From NCBI GenBank assembly GCA_002371675.1, contig DFGE01000016.1, forward strand, positions 1 through 64,000: DNA of 64,000 nt, in the 5' to 3' direction. Position numbers and translations under genes: made by a program. The notes beneath the pieces are model-generated. The model made no database searches. It worked only from the letters and a program-made list of their open reading frames with translations, and was not told the origin of the DNA. Source of the DNA: Clostridiales bacterium UBA3758 (GTDB taxonomy: Bacteria; Bacillota; Clostridia; Oscillospirales; Oscillospiraceae). How positions within the stretch are numbered: position 1 is the first letter of the stretch; every line of letters begins with the position of its first letter. This document shows, piece by piece, positions 26,919 through 35,134 of the stretch.

Positions 26919-29143
26919 AATACGACCACCGATTTGAACTTCGCTCTTTTGACGGCGTCACCGCTCTCTTTGGCTGCGGCGATTTGAACGCGCGGCTTGA
27001 TTTTCTGCGCGGCGGCGTCCGTGTCGCGCTCTGGCGCGAGGGGGAGCGGCTTTTCCCGACCTTCACCGTCTGCCCGGACGGGGAAATGCCGGAGGCGGGG
27101 CGCGAGCGCCTGAGCCTGCAGGGCTTCGAGACCGTCCGTGCGGAGATGGCGCAAAGCGCCGACGCCGCAGACTTCACGGCAGGAGAGCTTCGGCTGCATG
27201 TCACGCGGAAGAATTTTGAGCTCAGCTGGTATCAGCGCGAGGCGCTCCTGTTCAAGGATCGCGAGGTTCTCGCCTATAACCTCGGCGGGGAGCTCGGGCG
27301 GGGGAGCGCGCATTATCTCTCCCGCGAGCCGGGCGAGCAGATCTTCGGTCTCGGAGACAAGACCGGGGACGTGGACAAGGCCGGCCGCAGCTTCCGTCTC
27401 GGTACGGGCGACGCCATGGGCTTTGACGCCCGCAGCAGCGACCCGCTTTACAAGCATATCCCATTTTATATCTGCCGTAATTCCGCCGGTTCCTACGGGA
27501 TCTACTATGACAGCTATTCCGACGGCTCCTTTGACTTCGGCCGGGAGATCGACAACTATTTCCGCCCCTTCAAGTCCTTCCGGTGCGAGGAAGAGGCGCT
27601 GGTGTACTACGTCTTCTTCGGCACGCCGGAGGAGATCGCCGCAGGCTTCGCCCGCCTCCGCGGGCGGGATTTCCTGCCGCCCCGGTGGACGCTGCGCTAC
27701 TGCGGCAGCACCATGGCTTACACCGACGCGCCGGACGCCGAGCGGCAGCTGCGCGGTTTCCTTGCGCGCTGCGAAGATTGCGGTATCCGCCCCGGCGGTT
27801 TCTATCTCTCGAGCGGCTACACGCAGATCGGCGACAAGCGCTTCGTCTTCCACTGGAACCGGGAGAAGATCCCGAACCCCGAGGGCCTGAGCCGCGCCTT
27901 CCGCGAGGCGGGGGTGGAATTCCTGCCGAACGTCAAGCCCTGCTTTCTGACGGAGCACCCGCTCTATGAGAAAATCGCCGCGGAGGGCTGGTTCCTCAAA
28001 GACGGAGAGGGGAAGAGCGCGCTTTTTCCGTTCTGGGGCGGTATGGGCAGCTATCTGGATTTCACGAACCCGCAGGCCGCCGCCTTCTGGACGGACTGCG
28101 TGCGCAGGCAGCTTGTCGAAAAGGGCTACGACAGCATCTGGAACGACAACAACGAGTATGAGGTCGCGGATGAGGACGTCTGGGCCTTCGGCTTCGGCAC
28201 GCCCGTGCGCGCCAAGCGCATCAAGCCGCTCTTTTCCTACCTCATGACCCGCGCGAGCCTTGCCGCGCAGGACGGCAGCAAGCGCAAAAACGCGGTCTCC
28301 CGCTGCTTTATCGCGGGCAGCTCCCGTCTGGCCTCCACCTGGACGGGCGACAACCGCACGAGCTTTGCCGATTTCCGCTATAACCACAAAATGGCGATGA
28401 CGCTGTCCCTCTCCGGCGTGTACAACTTCGGGCAGGACATCGGCGGCTTCGCGGGCGAGAAGCCCTCGCCGGAGCTCTTCCTGCGCTGGATCCAGTACGG
28501 CCTGTTTACGCCGCGCTTTGTGCTCCACTCCTGGAACGACGACGGCAGCTCCAACATGCCCTGGCTCTTCGAGGAGGAGCTGGACACCGTGCGCACGCTC
28601 TTCGACCTGCGCGAGCGGCTGATCCCCTATCTGTATAACCAACTCTGGCGCTGTACGGAGGATTACCGCCCGGTGATTTACCCGCTCTTCCTGCGCTATG
28701 AAGACGAAGATGTGGAGAGCGACTGCTTTTTCTTCGGAGATGACATCCTTGTGCATCCGGCCTTCGATGCGGGCGTCACGGAGCTGACGACCGAGCTGCC
28801 CGAGGAGAACGGCCCCTGGTACCTGCGGGGAAGAGAGGCGGTGCGCGGAACGGTGACGCTCCGCTGCACGGTGCATGACGAACCGCTCTGGTTCGTGCGC
28901 CCGGGCTCCATCCTGCGCCTCGGGGAGAAGACCCTCGTCTTTCCGCTCGACGAGGGAGAGTTCGCGGAGCGCTATCTCGAGGACGACGGCCTTTCGCCCT
29001 ACGACCGGGAGTGCGCCGAGGTTACGACTTACCGCATTGTCTGCACGCGCGAGCGCGTGCGCGTTACAGTGAGCGGCGCATCTTCCAAGCCCCCAACAGT
29101 GGTGGACGCTCTTGGCCGCCCTTCGCAGATCATATCGGAATAA
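26915..29143 (+). CDS. Glycoside hydrolase family 31 (alpha-glycosidase)
   Basis: A 742-residue GH31 enzyme. The catalytic nucleophile lies in SIWNDNNEYE (family pattern WNDxNE) and the acid/base Asp in STWTGDNRTSF. An N-terminal beta-sandwich with GEQIFGLGDKTGDVDKAGR and FYICRNSAGSYGIYYD precedes the barrel. Family members cleave alpha-glucosides, alpha-xylosides or sulfoquinovosides, and I cannot tell which from the motifs. No signal peptide is seen, which fits intracellular hydrolysis after uptake by the symporter. A terminator follows. Confidence 0.92.
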   Translation: MKYDHRFELRSFDGVTALFGCGDLNARLDFLRGGVRVALWREGERLFPTFTVCPDGEMPEAGRERLSLQGFETVRAEMAQSADAADFTAGELRLHVTRKNFELSWYQREALLFKDREVLAYNLGGELGRGSAHYLSREPGEQIFGLGDKTGDVDKAGRSFRLGTGDAMGFDARSSDPLYKHIPFYICRNSAGSYGIYYDSYSDGSFDFGREIDNYFRPFKSFRCEEEALVYYVFFGTPEEIAAGFARLRGRDFLPPRWTLRYCGSTMAYTDAPDAERQLRGFLARCEDCGIRPGGFYLSSGYTQIGDKRFVFHWNREKIPNPEGLSRAFREAGVEFLPNVKPCFLTEHPLYEKIAAEGWFLKDGEGKSALFPFWGGMGSYLDFTNPQAAAFWTDCVRRQLVEKGYDSIWNDNNEYEVADEDVWAFGFGTPVRAKRIKPLFSYLMTRASLAAQDGSKRKNAVSRCFIAGSSRLASTWTGDNRTSFADFRYNHKMAMTLSLSGVYNFGQDIGGFAGEKPSPELFLRWIQYGLFTPRFVLHSWNDDGSSNMPWLFEEELDTVRTLFDLRERLIPYLYNQLWRCTEDYRPVIYPLFLRYEDEDVESDCFFFGDDILVHPAFDAGVTELTTELPEENGPWYLRGREAVRGTVTLRCTVHDEPLWFVRPGSILRLGEKTLVFPLDEGEFAERYLEDDGLSPYDRECAEVTTYRIVCTRERVRVTVSGASSKPPTVVDALGRPSQIISE

Positions 29144-29149
29144 AAATGA

Positions 29150-29194
29150 AAAAATCGCCCTCAGGAATTCAGAGAGTTCCTGAGAGCGATTTTT
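29150..29194. terminator. Bidirectional terminator after GH31 gene
   Basis: Imperfect stem AAAATCGCC-CTCAGGAA / TTCCTGAG-AGCGATTTTT between convergent genes. Confidence 0.8.
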
Positions 29195-29287
29195 GTCAGT
29201 ATACTTCGAGTACCGCCTGCCGGCGCGCTTCCCAAAGCGCGGCTGCGGTAAAGCACGCGCCGTCGCGCAATTTGGACAGCCTGCTTC

Positions 29288-29812
29288 TCAGAAAACCAGC
29301 TGCGGGAGACTTGCCAGGACTTCCTTGAGCGGTTCGACGCCCTTGCGCAGCAGGAGCAGCCTGGGCTCCACATAGCGGCGCAGCGGGTGTCCGTCCGCGA
29401 GTTCCAGGGCCGGGCGGATCAGCGCGACCTGCCTGTCCTCGCAGGTGACGATATACCTCTGCTCCTTCCTCAGTACACTGACCTGCAGCTCCGGCATGCC
29501 GGCAAATTTAAGCGCGTAGCCGCTGCGAGTGAGGGCGAGACTGAAAACGGCGATGTTGTCCGCCAAGCCCAGCCGCTTGACGCCTATGTAGCGGGTGGCG
29601 TCGGGATCGTAGCTGCTTTTGACTGCGCCGAACTGAGGCGAGAAGACGGTGACGGGGTGCGTGCCGAAGGCGGAACGCGTGCAGTAGTATCTGCCCTCGC
29701 CGACGAGGTCTGTGCCGATCATCGCGTATGCGCCGCCGCCGGTCACTTCGTCGCGATAGAGGTAAAAGCCCTCGATGCCGGGAGCGCCCAATGTGAGGTT
29801 CCGGTCTTCCAT
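29288..29812 (-). CDS. Hypothetical protein
   Basis: A 174-residue soluble protein that is not recognised. It is predicted to be mostly beta strands, with regular segments such as IEGFYLYRDEVTGGGAYAMI, VTVFSPQFGAVKSSY and RYIGVKRLGLADNIAVFSL, then a Leu/Arg-rich C-terminus (RYVEPRLLLLRKG). The pattern loosely recalls phospholipid-scramblase/Tubby-like barrels, but I would not assign it. It is a single minus-strand gene with GGAGGGAAACGAC before the ATG and a TATAAT -10 box at 29856-29851. It converges with the GH31 gene. Confidence 0.65.
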   Translation of the reverse strand: MEDRNLTLGAPGIEGFYLYRDEVTGGGAYAMIGTDLVGEGRYYCTRSAFGTHPVTVFSPQFGAVKSSYDPDATRYIGVKRLGLADNIAVFSLALTRSGYALKFAGMPELQVSVLRKEQRYIVTCEDRQVALIRPALELADGHPLRRYVEPRLLLLRKGVEPLKEVLASLPQLVF

Positions 29813-29962
29813 GTCGTTTCCCTCCTTGCGTGAAACATGCTCTAAAAACCATTATACACGGTTTTTTGCACTTCCGGCTGCGTGTCTCCTCAAATTTACA
29901 AATTGTTCTTGTTTTCGCCGGCCCATCGCATCTCCGACCGGTCCCGTCCCTGCCCTTGAGCC

Positions 29963-29991
29963 TTGCGAAAACGTCCGGAAACCGGTATACT
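29963..29991 (+). promoter_or_regulatory. Promoter of the metallophosphoesterase gene
   Basis: TTGCGA (29963-29968) and TATACT (29986-29991) with a 17-bp spacer. The predicted leader of about 260 bases contains palindromic element copy B. Confidence 0.65.
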
Positions 29992-30032
29992 ATTCGCAGC
30001 TCCCCGAAGCTTGCAATAATTGATTATATGAT

Positions 30033-30222
30033 GGCGAAAAGCGAAAAAGCTTTTCGCCGCGCAGCTTTGCTGCGCAGCAAAACAGCATGGCTGTTTTGCC
30101 ATATACGCATTGCAATGAGCATCGGGCGAATGATTTTGAGAATCATTCGCTGCCAAACCTGCCGTTTGGCAGCGAAATCAATCGAATTCTCGATTGATTT
30201 CGCCATCCGATGATCATTATAT
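30033..30222 (+). repeat. Modular palindromic element, copy B (full length)
   Basis: Six hairpins in a row: GGCGAAAAGC/GCTTTTCGCC (30033-30058), GCGCAGC/GCTGCGC (30059-30075), GCAAAACAGC/GCTGTTTTGC (30077-30099), GCGAATGATT/AATCATTCGC (30126-30150), GCTGCCAAAC/GTTTGGCAGC (30149-30173) and GCGAAATCAATC/GATTGATTTCGC (30172-30203). The end is CCGATGATCATTATA. Copy C at 63052-63245 is the same element in reverse orientation. It lies in the 5' leader of the phosphoesterase gene. Frames within it are not genes. Confidence 0.92.
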
Positions 30223-30260
30223 GCCGGGGAAGCGAGGCGGTACAGAGGGGGGCGGGACGC

Positions 30261-30971
30261 ATGCTGTTTCACAAAAAAGATCCGGAGGCGGACTTCCTGC
30301 GCCGCGCGGCGCGGTTTCCGGCGAATGAGACGGAGGCCTATGCCGCGTATCTGGACGAACTGGCGCGCACCGCGGAAGCGGCGCGGCAGGACCCGCTCGG
30401 CCTTCGCGTTCTCGCCATTGCCGACACGCACAAGGACCTCGCCTTCCGCGACACGCTTTCGCCCTTCCTCGAGGGCATAGGAGCCTACGACATATGCCTC
30501 CTCCTCGGGGACATTACGCAATATGACCTGGACGTGATCCTGCGCTGCGTCCCGCGTGAGAAGATCGCCGCGGTGCTTGGCAATCATGACGAGCCGGATC
30601 TCCTCTGGGCAAATCGCCTCACCGATCTGCACGGAAAGGTAAGGGAGATCGCCGGCGTGCGCATTGCCGGGATCGAGGGCTCCTTCCGCTACAAGGAGGG
30701 GGCATATCCGATGATGACACAGTATGAGAGCCTGGAACTGGCAAGGAAGATGCCACAGGAAGCGGATCTGCTGGTCACGCACGACGCCGCCTTCAACCCC
30801 TCACGAGGGATCCACCTGGCGCACCGCGGACTGGCCGGTATTTCGTATTACCTCCTTCGGAGCCGCGTTGGCGTTCATATCCACGGGCATCTCCACAGCG
30901 AATATCGCAGGCAGTACCCGAACGGGGCGCAGGAGATCAGCGTTTACCCCTTTGCGTATCTTGAAATCTGA
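30261..30971 (+). CDS. Calcineurin-like metallophosphoesterase
   Basis: A 236-residue protein. After about 45 residues of a charged helical start, it shows the metal-binding series ADTHKD, LGDI, GNHDE, THDAAF and HGHLHSEY of calcineurin-type phosphoesterases (two-metal phosphate ester hydrolases). The substrate could be a cyclic nucleotide, a nucleotide or a protein phosphate; the sequence does not decide. GAGGGGGGCGGG precedes the ATG at 30261. The long palindrome-filled leader suggests control of mRNA stability or folding. It is a single-gene unit converging on the zinc-ribbon gene. Confidence 0.87.
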   Translation: MLFHKKDPEADFLRRAARFPANETEAYAAYLDELARTAEAARQDPLGLRVLAIADTHKDLAFRDTLSPFLEGIGAYDICLLLGDITQYDLDVILRCVPREKIAAVLGNHDEPDLLWANRLTDLHGKVREIAGVRIAGIEGSFRYKEGAYPMMTQYESLELARKMPQEADLLVTHDAAFNPSRGIHLAHRGLAGISYYLLRSRVGVHIHGHLHSEYRRQYPNGAQEISVYPFAYLEI

Positions 30972-30994
30972 AAGCGCTGTGCGCATGGCACAGA

Positions 30995-31036
30995 GAAAAA
31001 CACATCCCCGGCCGGATTTGCCCGGCCGGGGATGTG
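30995..31036 (-). terminator. Terminator of the zinc-ribbon protein gene
   Basis: Perfect 15-bp stem CACATCCCCGGCCGG/CCGGCCGGGGATGTG, followed by a T-run in minus-strand orientation. Confidence 0.85.
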
Positions 31037-31065
31037 CTGATGTCCAGATCTCGGAGACCGGCGAA

Positions 31066-32265
31066 TCAGTAGGGACTAACAGCGAAGCTGATGGTGCAGC
31101 TCTCACCCTGTATGCGGTAGCTGTAGCTGTCGAGCGTCAGGCTGCCGTTGCGGTAATAGAGTGTAAAGGGCGCCACGTCGCGCTGGTCGAGCTGGGCGTT
31201 GAAGATCCAGGCGTCGTCCTCGCCGATGATGGGCACAAAGTGATCCCCCTGCACATCGACATACATCGAGAGGATCGCGTAGCCGCTCGCGCCGTATTCG
31301 TCCTCATAGAGCTCGAAGAAGACGTTGCCCTCGGAATCCGAGCCGAGGAAGCCCCAGACCTCCATCGGCCCGTCGGAGAGCGTGTCGCTGCCGCTGTGAT
31401 TGCTGATGATCAGCGTGCCGTGCCAGTCGGACTCCAGCGGGAGCTGATCCGAGGCGGCGGGAACCTGCGTGGCGGCGGGAGCTGCCGGAGCCGCGGGGGC
31501 GGTGCCGTCCGCGGAGAAGACGAAGGTGACGTCCTCGTCCGTGACGGTCACGACGCCGTCCTCAAAGAGGAAATCCGAAACGTCGCCCAGGCCGAAGAAA
31601 AGCTTGCTCTCGCTGTAAGTGAACTTCATCGGCTCCTCGTCGGGCATGTTGAAATAGCCGGTGCCGTCGGAATAGAAATCGAGAGACACGTCGCCGTAGC
31701 CGCCGGTAATCAGCATGTCATGGTCAAAAAAGCTGTCGCCGTTTTTCAGGGAAACAACCTGATAGTGCCCTGCAATGCTCTGCCGGAACGCAGCGGAGGC
31801 CTGCGGCTGTTCGTCGGGCGCTTCCGAGGAGACAGGGAGGATCGGCTGCGTAAAGATGGGCTCCTCCTTCTGCTTATCCTTCCCGTTCATCAAGAGCACG
31901 ACGACTACGGCGATGAGCGCGATCAGAACCGCGACGATGATGATCGCGGCCACCGCCCCGCCGGAGAGCCCCTTTTTCTTCTTCGGAGGCTGCGTGTACC
32001 CGGCATCGGAAAACGTGCCGGACGAACCCGCACCGTAGGCAGGGTTATAGGAGGACGAAAAGGAAGGCTCAGGCTGCGGATCGCGGCTGCCGGAATCATA
32101 AGTCTGTTCTTCTGCGGGAGGGGCGGAATACGGCCTGTTGTCGGAGACCGCAGGCTGGCTCCCCGGAGCGGGAACCGGCGTGTAGTTGGGGTTGCTCTGG
32201 CCGCAATTGGTGCAGAATTTATGGCCAGCATCCAACGGAGAGCCGCAATTTGTACAGAAAGCCAT
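31066..32265 (-). CDS. Zinc-ribbon membrane protein with extracellular beta-rich region
   Basis: A 399-residue protein. The N-terminal zinc ribbon (CTNCGSPLDAGHKFCTNCG) is followed by a disordered Pro/Ser/Tyr-rich linker and KKKKGLSGG. One membrane segment lies at about residues 105-128, and some 270 extracellular residues follow. These contain two repeats of a strand-rich unit: one around AGHYQVVSLKNGDSFFDHDM with YSDGTGYFNM, the other around WHGTLIISNHSGSDTLSDG. They are separated by an Ala/Pro linker. This architecture is common among clostridial envelope proteins without known function. GGAGGAG lies before the ATG at 32265. Confidence 0.8.
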   Translation of the reverse strand: MAFCTNCGSPLDAGHKFCTNCGQSNPNYTPVPAPGSQPAVSDNRPYSAPPAEEQTYDSGSRDPQPEPSFSSSYNPAYGAGSSGTFSDAGYTQPPKKKKGLSGGAVAAIIIVAVLIALIAVVVVLLMNGKDKQKEEPIFTQPILPVSSEAPDEQPQASAAFRQSIAGHYQVVSLKNGDSFFDHDMLITGGYGDVSLDFYSDGTGYFNMPDEEPMKFTYSESKLFFGLGDVSDFLFEDGVVTVTDEDVTFVFSADGTAPAAPAAPAATQVPAASDQLPLESDWHGTLIISNHSGSDTLSDGPMEVWGFLGSDSEGNVFFELYEDEYGASGYAILSMYVDVQGDHFVPIIGEDDAWIFNAQLDQRDVAPFTLYYRNGSLTLDSYSYRIQGESCTISFAVSPY

Positions 32266-32299
32266 GGAGACTCCTCCTTTTCCTTTGCTTTACCCTGAT

Positions 32300-32328
32300 A
32301 TTTTACCGAATTCCCGCGAAAAAAGCAA
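32300..32328 (-). promoter_or_regulatory. Promoter of the zinc-ribbon protein gene
   Basis: Minus-strand TTGCTT (32328-32323) and TAAAAT (32305-32300) with a 17-bp spacer. Confidence 0.65.
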
Positions 32329-32356
32329 CCACCAATATACACAGCAGAAAATAATC

Positions 32357-32386
32357 TTTACACTAAGCGTCGTTTTGTGCTACAAT
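32357..32386 (+). promoter_or_regulatory. Promoter of the TetR-like gene
   Basis: TTTACA (32357-32362) and TACAAT (32381-32386) with an 18-bp spacer, divergent from the zinc-ribbon gene promoter. Confidence 0.6.
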
Positions 32387-32500
32387 ACTGGCGTCGGCAT
32401 TCATGAACCGGTTTTGGCGAGAATTCCAGCAGCCGCACGACTGCAGAGAATAAGGCAGATCGGCATGGGGGCAAACGCAGTTTGTGTATCGGAGGTACCT

Positions 32501-33067
32501 ATGTCCAGCTCGATGAAGGAAGCGCTGGCGGCCGCGCTCAAGCAGACGATGGCTGTAAAACCGATCGGGAAAATCACTGTAAAGGATCTCGTGGAGATTT
32601 GCGGGGTCAACCGTCAGACCTTCTATTATCATTTTGACGATGTGTACGACCTGCTGGAGTGGGTCTTCGAGGAGGACGCCAACCGCGTGCTGCCTCATAA
32701 GGTGGTCTATGAGCACTGGCGGGACGATATGATGATCTACATGGATTATCTCCAGCAGAATTCCGCCTTCACCCTGAACGTCTACAATTCCAACAGTCGG
32801 CTCTACATGCTGCGCTACCTCGAGAAGAAGATGGAGGACTGCATCCGCAGCTTCGCAGAGATCGCCTCGGAGGGCATGAACATCGACCGGCAGGATTTTG
32901 AGTTCGTGGTGCAGTTTTACGCCAAGCTTGCCATCGGTTTCGTTTCGCAGTGGATGGATATGGGCATGCAGCTGCCCAAGGAGATCACCACCGGCCGCAT
33001 CCTGCAGGCGATGGACAACAGCGTGGAGAATCTCCTTGCCCGCTTCGCTGTCAAAATCCCGGAATAA
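32501..33067 (+). CDS. TetR/AcrR family regulator (DhaS-like)
   Basis: A 188-residue regulator. The N-terminal helix-turn-helix is KITVKDLVEICGVNRQTFYYHFDDVYDLLEW, with the NRQTFYYHF recognition helix of the TetR superfamily. The C-terminal helical domain (YMDYLQQNSAFTLNVYNS, MLRYLEKKMEDCI) matches the DhaS-type subgroup seen in Firmicutes, which includes the activator of dihydroxyacetone kinase genes; no dha genes are nearby. GGAGGT lies 4 bases before the ATG at 32501, and ATG 32512 is another possible start. The regulated genes are unknown. Confidence 0.83.
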   Translation: MSSSMKEALAAALKQTMAVKPIGKITVKDLVEICGVNRQTFYYHFDDVYDLLEWVFEEDANRVLPHKVVYEHWRDDMMIYMDYLQQNSAFTLNVYNSNSRLYMLRYLEKKMEDCIRSFAEIASEGMNIDRQDFEFVVQFYAKLAIGFVSQWMDMGMQLPKEITTGRILQAMDNSVENLLARFAVKIPE

Positions 33068-33239
33068 TAATGTGCCAATTTAATCTTGCATCAAGCCGAC
33101 AGCCTGTGCAGGCACATCAATACTATTTATCGCCGTTTTGCTCGCCGCTTACGCGGCAACCGCGAAATTTGGCTGATATTGCCCACCAAGTAATTCTTAA
33201 ATGAATTGGTGGAGCAATCATTCCTGCATCGCGTGCTTC

Positions 33240-33275
33240 GCCCGGAGGCCCCAGCCTCCGGGCTTTATCTTTTTT
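33240..33275 (+). terminator. Terminator of the TetR-like gene
   Basis: Stem GCCCGGAGGC/GCCTCCGGGC followed by TTTATCTTTTTT. An additional weaker hairpin (CCACCAA/TTGGTGG type) lies at about 33183-33212. The 33068-33395 gap holds no gene. Confidence 0.85.
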
Positions 33276-33309
33276 CAGCGCGTCTTTATGATTATTAACA
33301 TTCGCTTCC

Positions 33310-33338
33310 TTGCACTTTGCTCCGGCATCGTGTATAAT
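33310..33338 (+). promoter_or_regulatory. Promoter of the Sir2-tmk pair
   Basis: TTGCAC (33310-33315) and TATAAT (33333-33338) with a 17-bp spacer. Confidence 0.8.
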
Positions 33339-33395
33339 CAGACAGGATAGAATGCTTTTTCTGCGCCGTTGCGCGGAGGGAAAGGAGCGCTGCAG

Positions 33396-34112
33396 ATGAA
33401 CGAGCAGATCGCAAAGCTCAAAGATTGGGTCTCCGGGAGCGACAATATCGTGTTCTTCGGCGGAGCGGGCGTGAGCACGGAGAGCGGCATCCCCGATTTC
33501 CGCAGCGTGGACGGGCTGTATAACCAGAAATGGAAGTACCCGCCGGAAACCATTCTCAGCCACAGCTTCTTTGAACGAAACCCCGAGGAGTACTACCGTT
33601 TCCACCGGGAAAAGCTCGTCATCGAGGGGGTCAAGCCCAACCGCGCCCATCTGCGTCTGGCGGAGCTGGAGCGGGAGGGGAAGCTGCGCGCCGTCGTCAC
33701 ACAGAATATTGACGGGCTGCACCAGGCGGCCGGGAGCAAAAATGTCCTCGAACTGCACGGCAGCATTCTGCGCGCGTTCTGCTCGCGCTGCCGCAAGCCC
33801 TATCCCGCGGACGCTATGAACCACGGTACGGGCGTGCCGCGCTGCAGCTGCGGCGGCGTCATCCGGCCGGACATCGTGCTCTATGAGGAGCCACTGGATG
33901 AAGACGTCATGATGCGCGCCATCCGCGCCATCCGCGCGGCGGATGTGCTCATCGTCGGCGGCACCTCGCTCAGCGTCTATCCCGCCGCGGGACTCATCAA
34001 CTACTACCGCGGCAGCAAGCTCGCGCTTGTCAACCGCGGCGTGACGCCCTATGACGACTATGCCGACCTCGTGATCCACGAGAAGATCGGCGAGGTCTTT
34101 TCACAGATCTGA
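33396..34112 (+). CDS. Sir2 family NAD-dependent protein deacylase
   Basis: A 238-residue sirtuin. It shows the NAD-binding GGAGVSTESGIPDFRS, the TQNIDGLH motif, the catalytic His in ELHGS, a zinc site of two Cys pairs (FCSRC and RCSCGG) and GTSLSVYP. It removes acyl groups from lysine using NAD+. The LYEEPLD segment after the zinc site is normal for bacterial sirtuins. The ATG at 33396 has AAAGGAG 9 bases upstream. The thymidylate kinase gene follows after 9 bp, so the two form an operon. Confidence 0.95.
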   Translation: MNEQIAKLKDWVSGSDNIVFFGGAGVSTESGIPDFRSVDGLYNQKWKYPPETILSHSFFERNPEEYYRFHREKLVIEGVKPNRAHLRLAELEREGKLRAVVTQNIDGLHQAAGSKNVLELHGSILRAFCSRCRKPYPADAMNHGTGVPRCSCGGVIRPDIVLYEEPLDEDVMMRAIRAIRAADVLIVGGTSLSVYPAAGLINYYRGSKLALVNRGVTPYDDYADLVIHEKIGEVFSQI

Positions 34113-34121
34113 GGAGATAGT

Positions 34122-34802
34122 ATGGCCAAAGGAAAGCTGATCGTGCTCGAGGGGATCGACGGCAGCGGCAAGTCCGCGCAGTACCGCCGTCTCTGCGCAC
34201 GCATGGAACAGGATAAAATTGCCTATAATCATATTGTTTTTCCCCGTTATGACAAGGAAAGCAGCGCGCTGATCCGCCTGTATCTCGCGGGCGAGTTCGG
34301 CACGAGGCCGGAGGATGTGAACGCCTATGTGGCCTCAACCTTCTTCGCAGTGGATCGCTTCGCCTCCTTCCGGGACGATTGGGGTCCGATCTACAATAAC
34401 GGCGGCCTCATCCTCTCCGACCGCTATACCACCTCCAACGCCGTGCACCAGGGCTCCAAGCTTCCGGACGGCGAGCTGCCGGAATTCTTCCGCTGGCTGG
34501 CAGATCTCGAATACGTGCGCATGGGGCTGCCCCGGCCGGATCTGGTGATCTACCTCGACGTGGATCTGGAGACCTCGCAGGCGCGCATGCGCCGGCGCGA
34601 GGCGAAGAACAACACCTCCGCAGACATTCACGAGAAGGATCTTGCCTATCTGGCCCGCTGTCTGCATGTGGCGCGCCGCGCGGCCGAGCATTACGGCTGG
34701 ATCACCGTGCCCTATCTCAAGGATGGCGCCGAGCGGGATATCGACGAGAAAAATGCCGAGATTTACGGCATTATCCGCGATTACCTGGAAAAGAACCCGT
34801 AA
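34122..34802 (+). CDS. tmk: Thymidylate kinase (dTMP kinase)
   Basis: A 226-residue kinase that converts dTMP to dTDP with ATP. The P-loop is EGIDGSGKS, the DR-Y motif is LSDRYTTSNAVHQG, and a lid region with MRRREAKNN follows the LVIYLDVDLETS strand. It is slightly longer than the usual 205-215 residues and of the clostridial type with a Phe/Asp-rich middle (AVDRFASFRDDWG). GGAGATAGT precedes the ATG at 34122. This is probably the housekeeping enzyme unless another copy exists outside the window. Confidence 0.9.
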   Translation: MAKGKLIVLEGIDGSGKSAQYRRLCARMEQDKIAYNHIVFPRYDKESSALIRLYLAGEFGTRPEDVNAYVASTFFAVDRFASFRDDWGPIYNNGGLILSDRYTTSNAVHQGSKLPDGELPEFFRWLADLEYVRMGLPRPDLVIYLDVDLETSQARMRRREAKNNTSADIHEKDLAYLARCLHVARRAAEHYGWITVPYLKDGAERDIDEKNAEIYGIIRDYLEKNP

Positions 34803-34825
34803 AAAAACGGCTCCCGAAGGAGCCG
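34800..34825 (-). terminator. Terminator of the Cys-rich peptide gene
   Basis: Stem CGGCTCC/GGAGCCG with a CGAA loop; read on the minus strand it is followed by seven T residues. It overlaps the tmk stop codon. Confidence 0.85.
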
Positions 34826-34852
34826 CAGATACTGGATGCGCCGATCTTTCTC

Positions 34853-34999
34853 TCAGTTGCAGCCGCAGCCGCAGCCACCGCCGCAGCCGCAGTTGTTGTC
34901 GTTGCAGCCGCAGCCACCCCAGCCGCCGCAGCCGAAGAGAATGATGATCAGAATGACGATCCAGAGACCGTTGTTGCCGTTACAACTGTTGCAGAACAT
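34853..34999 (-). CDS. Small Cys/Gly-rich membrane peptide (chorion-like high-cysteine type)
   Basis: A 48-residue peptide that is easy to overlook. It starts MFCNSCNGNNG, has one hydrophobic segment (LWIVILIIILF, residues 12-22) and ends in a Gly/Cys/Asn tail with repeated CG units; ten of the residues are Cys in total by my count. AAGGGA sits 7 bases before the ATG at 34999 and a clean terminator on the same strand follows the stop by 28 bp, which supports a real gene. It resembles the short clostridial proteins often labelled chorion class high-cysteine HCB protein 13. Function unknown; metal binding or a spore/envelope role are possible. Confidence 0.75.
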   Translation of the reverse strand: MFCNSCNGNNGLWIVILIIILFGCGGWGGCGCNDNNCGCGGGCGCGCN

Positions 35000-35134
35000 G
35001 GCGTTCCCTTTCTCCGCATGATTACTTGCCGCGCGCCCCGCGGGAAGGGCGGTGAGCGGACGGCGCCTGCCGCCCAGGCCATCCTATGCCGGGGGCAGGG
35101 GAGCGGTGACAGCATGGATACAAGGAGTTCAGAC

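Noticed and set aside
29288..29812. Assignment to the Tubby/LURP or scramblase fold
   Set aside because: Only a general beta-rich impression; no motif supports it, so it is left as hypothetical.
30024..30213. Short frames within the palindromic elements that would give SIDFAAK-QVWQRM peptides
   Set aside because: They arise from the repeat itself, occur in both orientations at other copies, and have no ribosome binding site.
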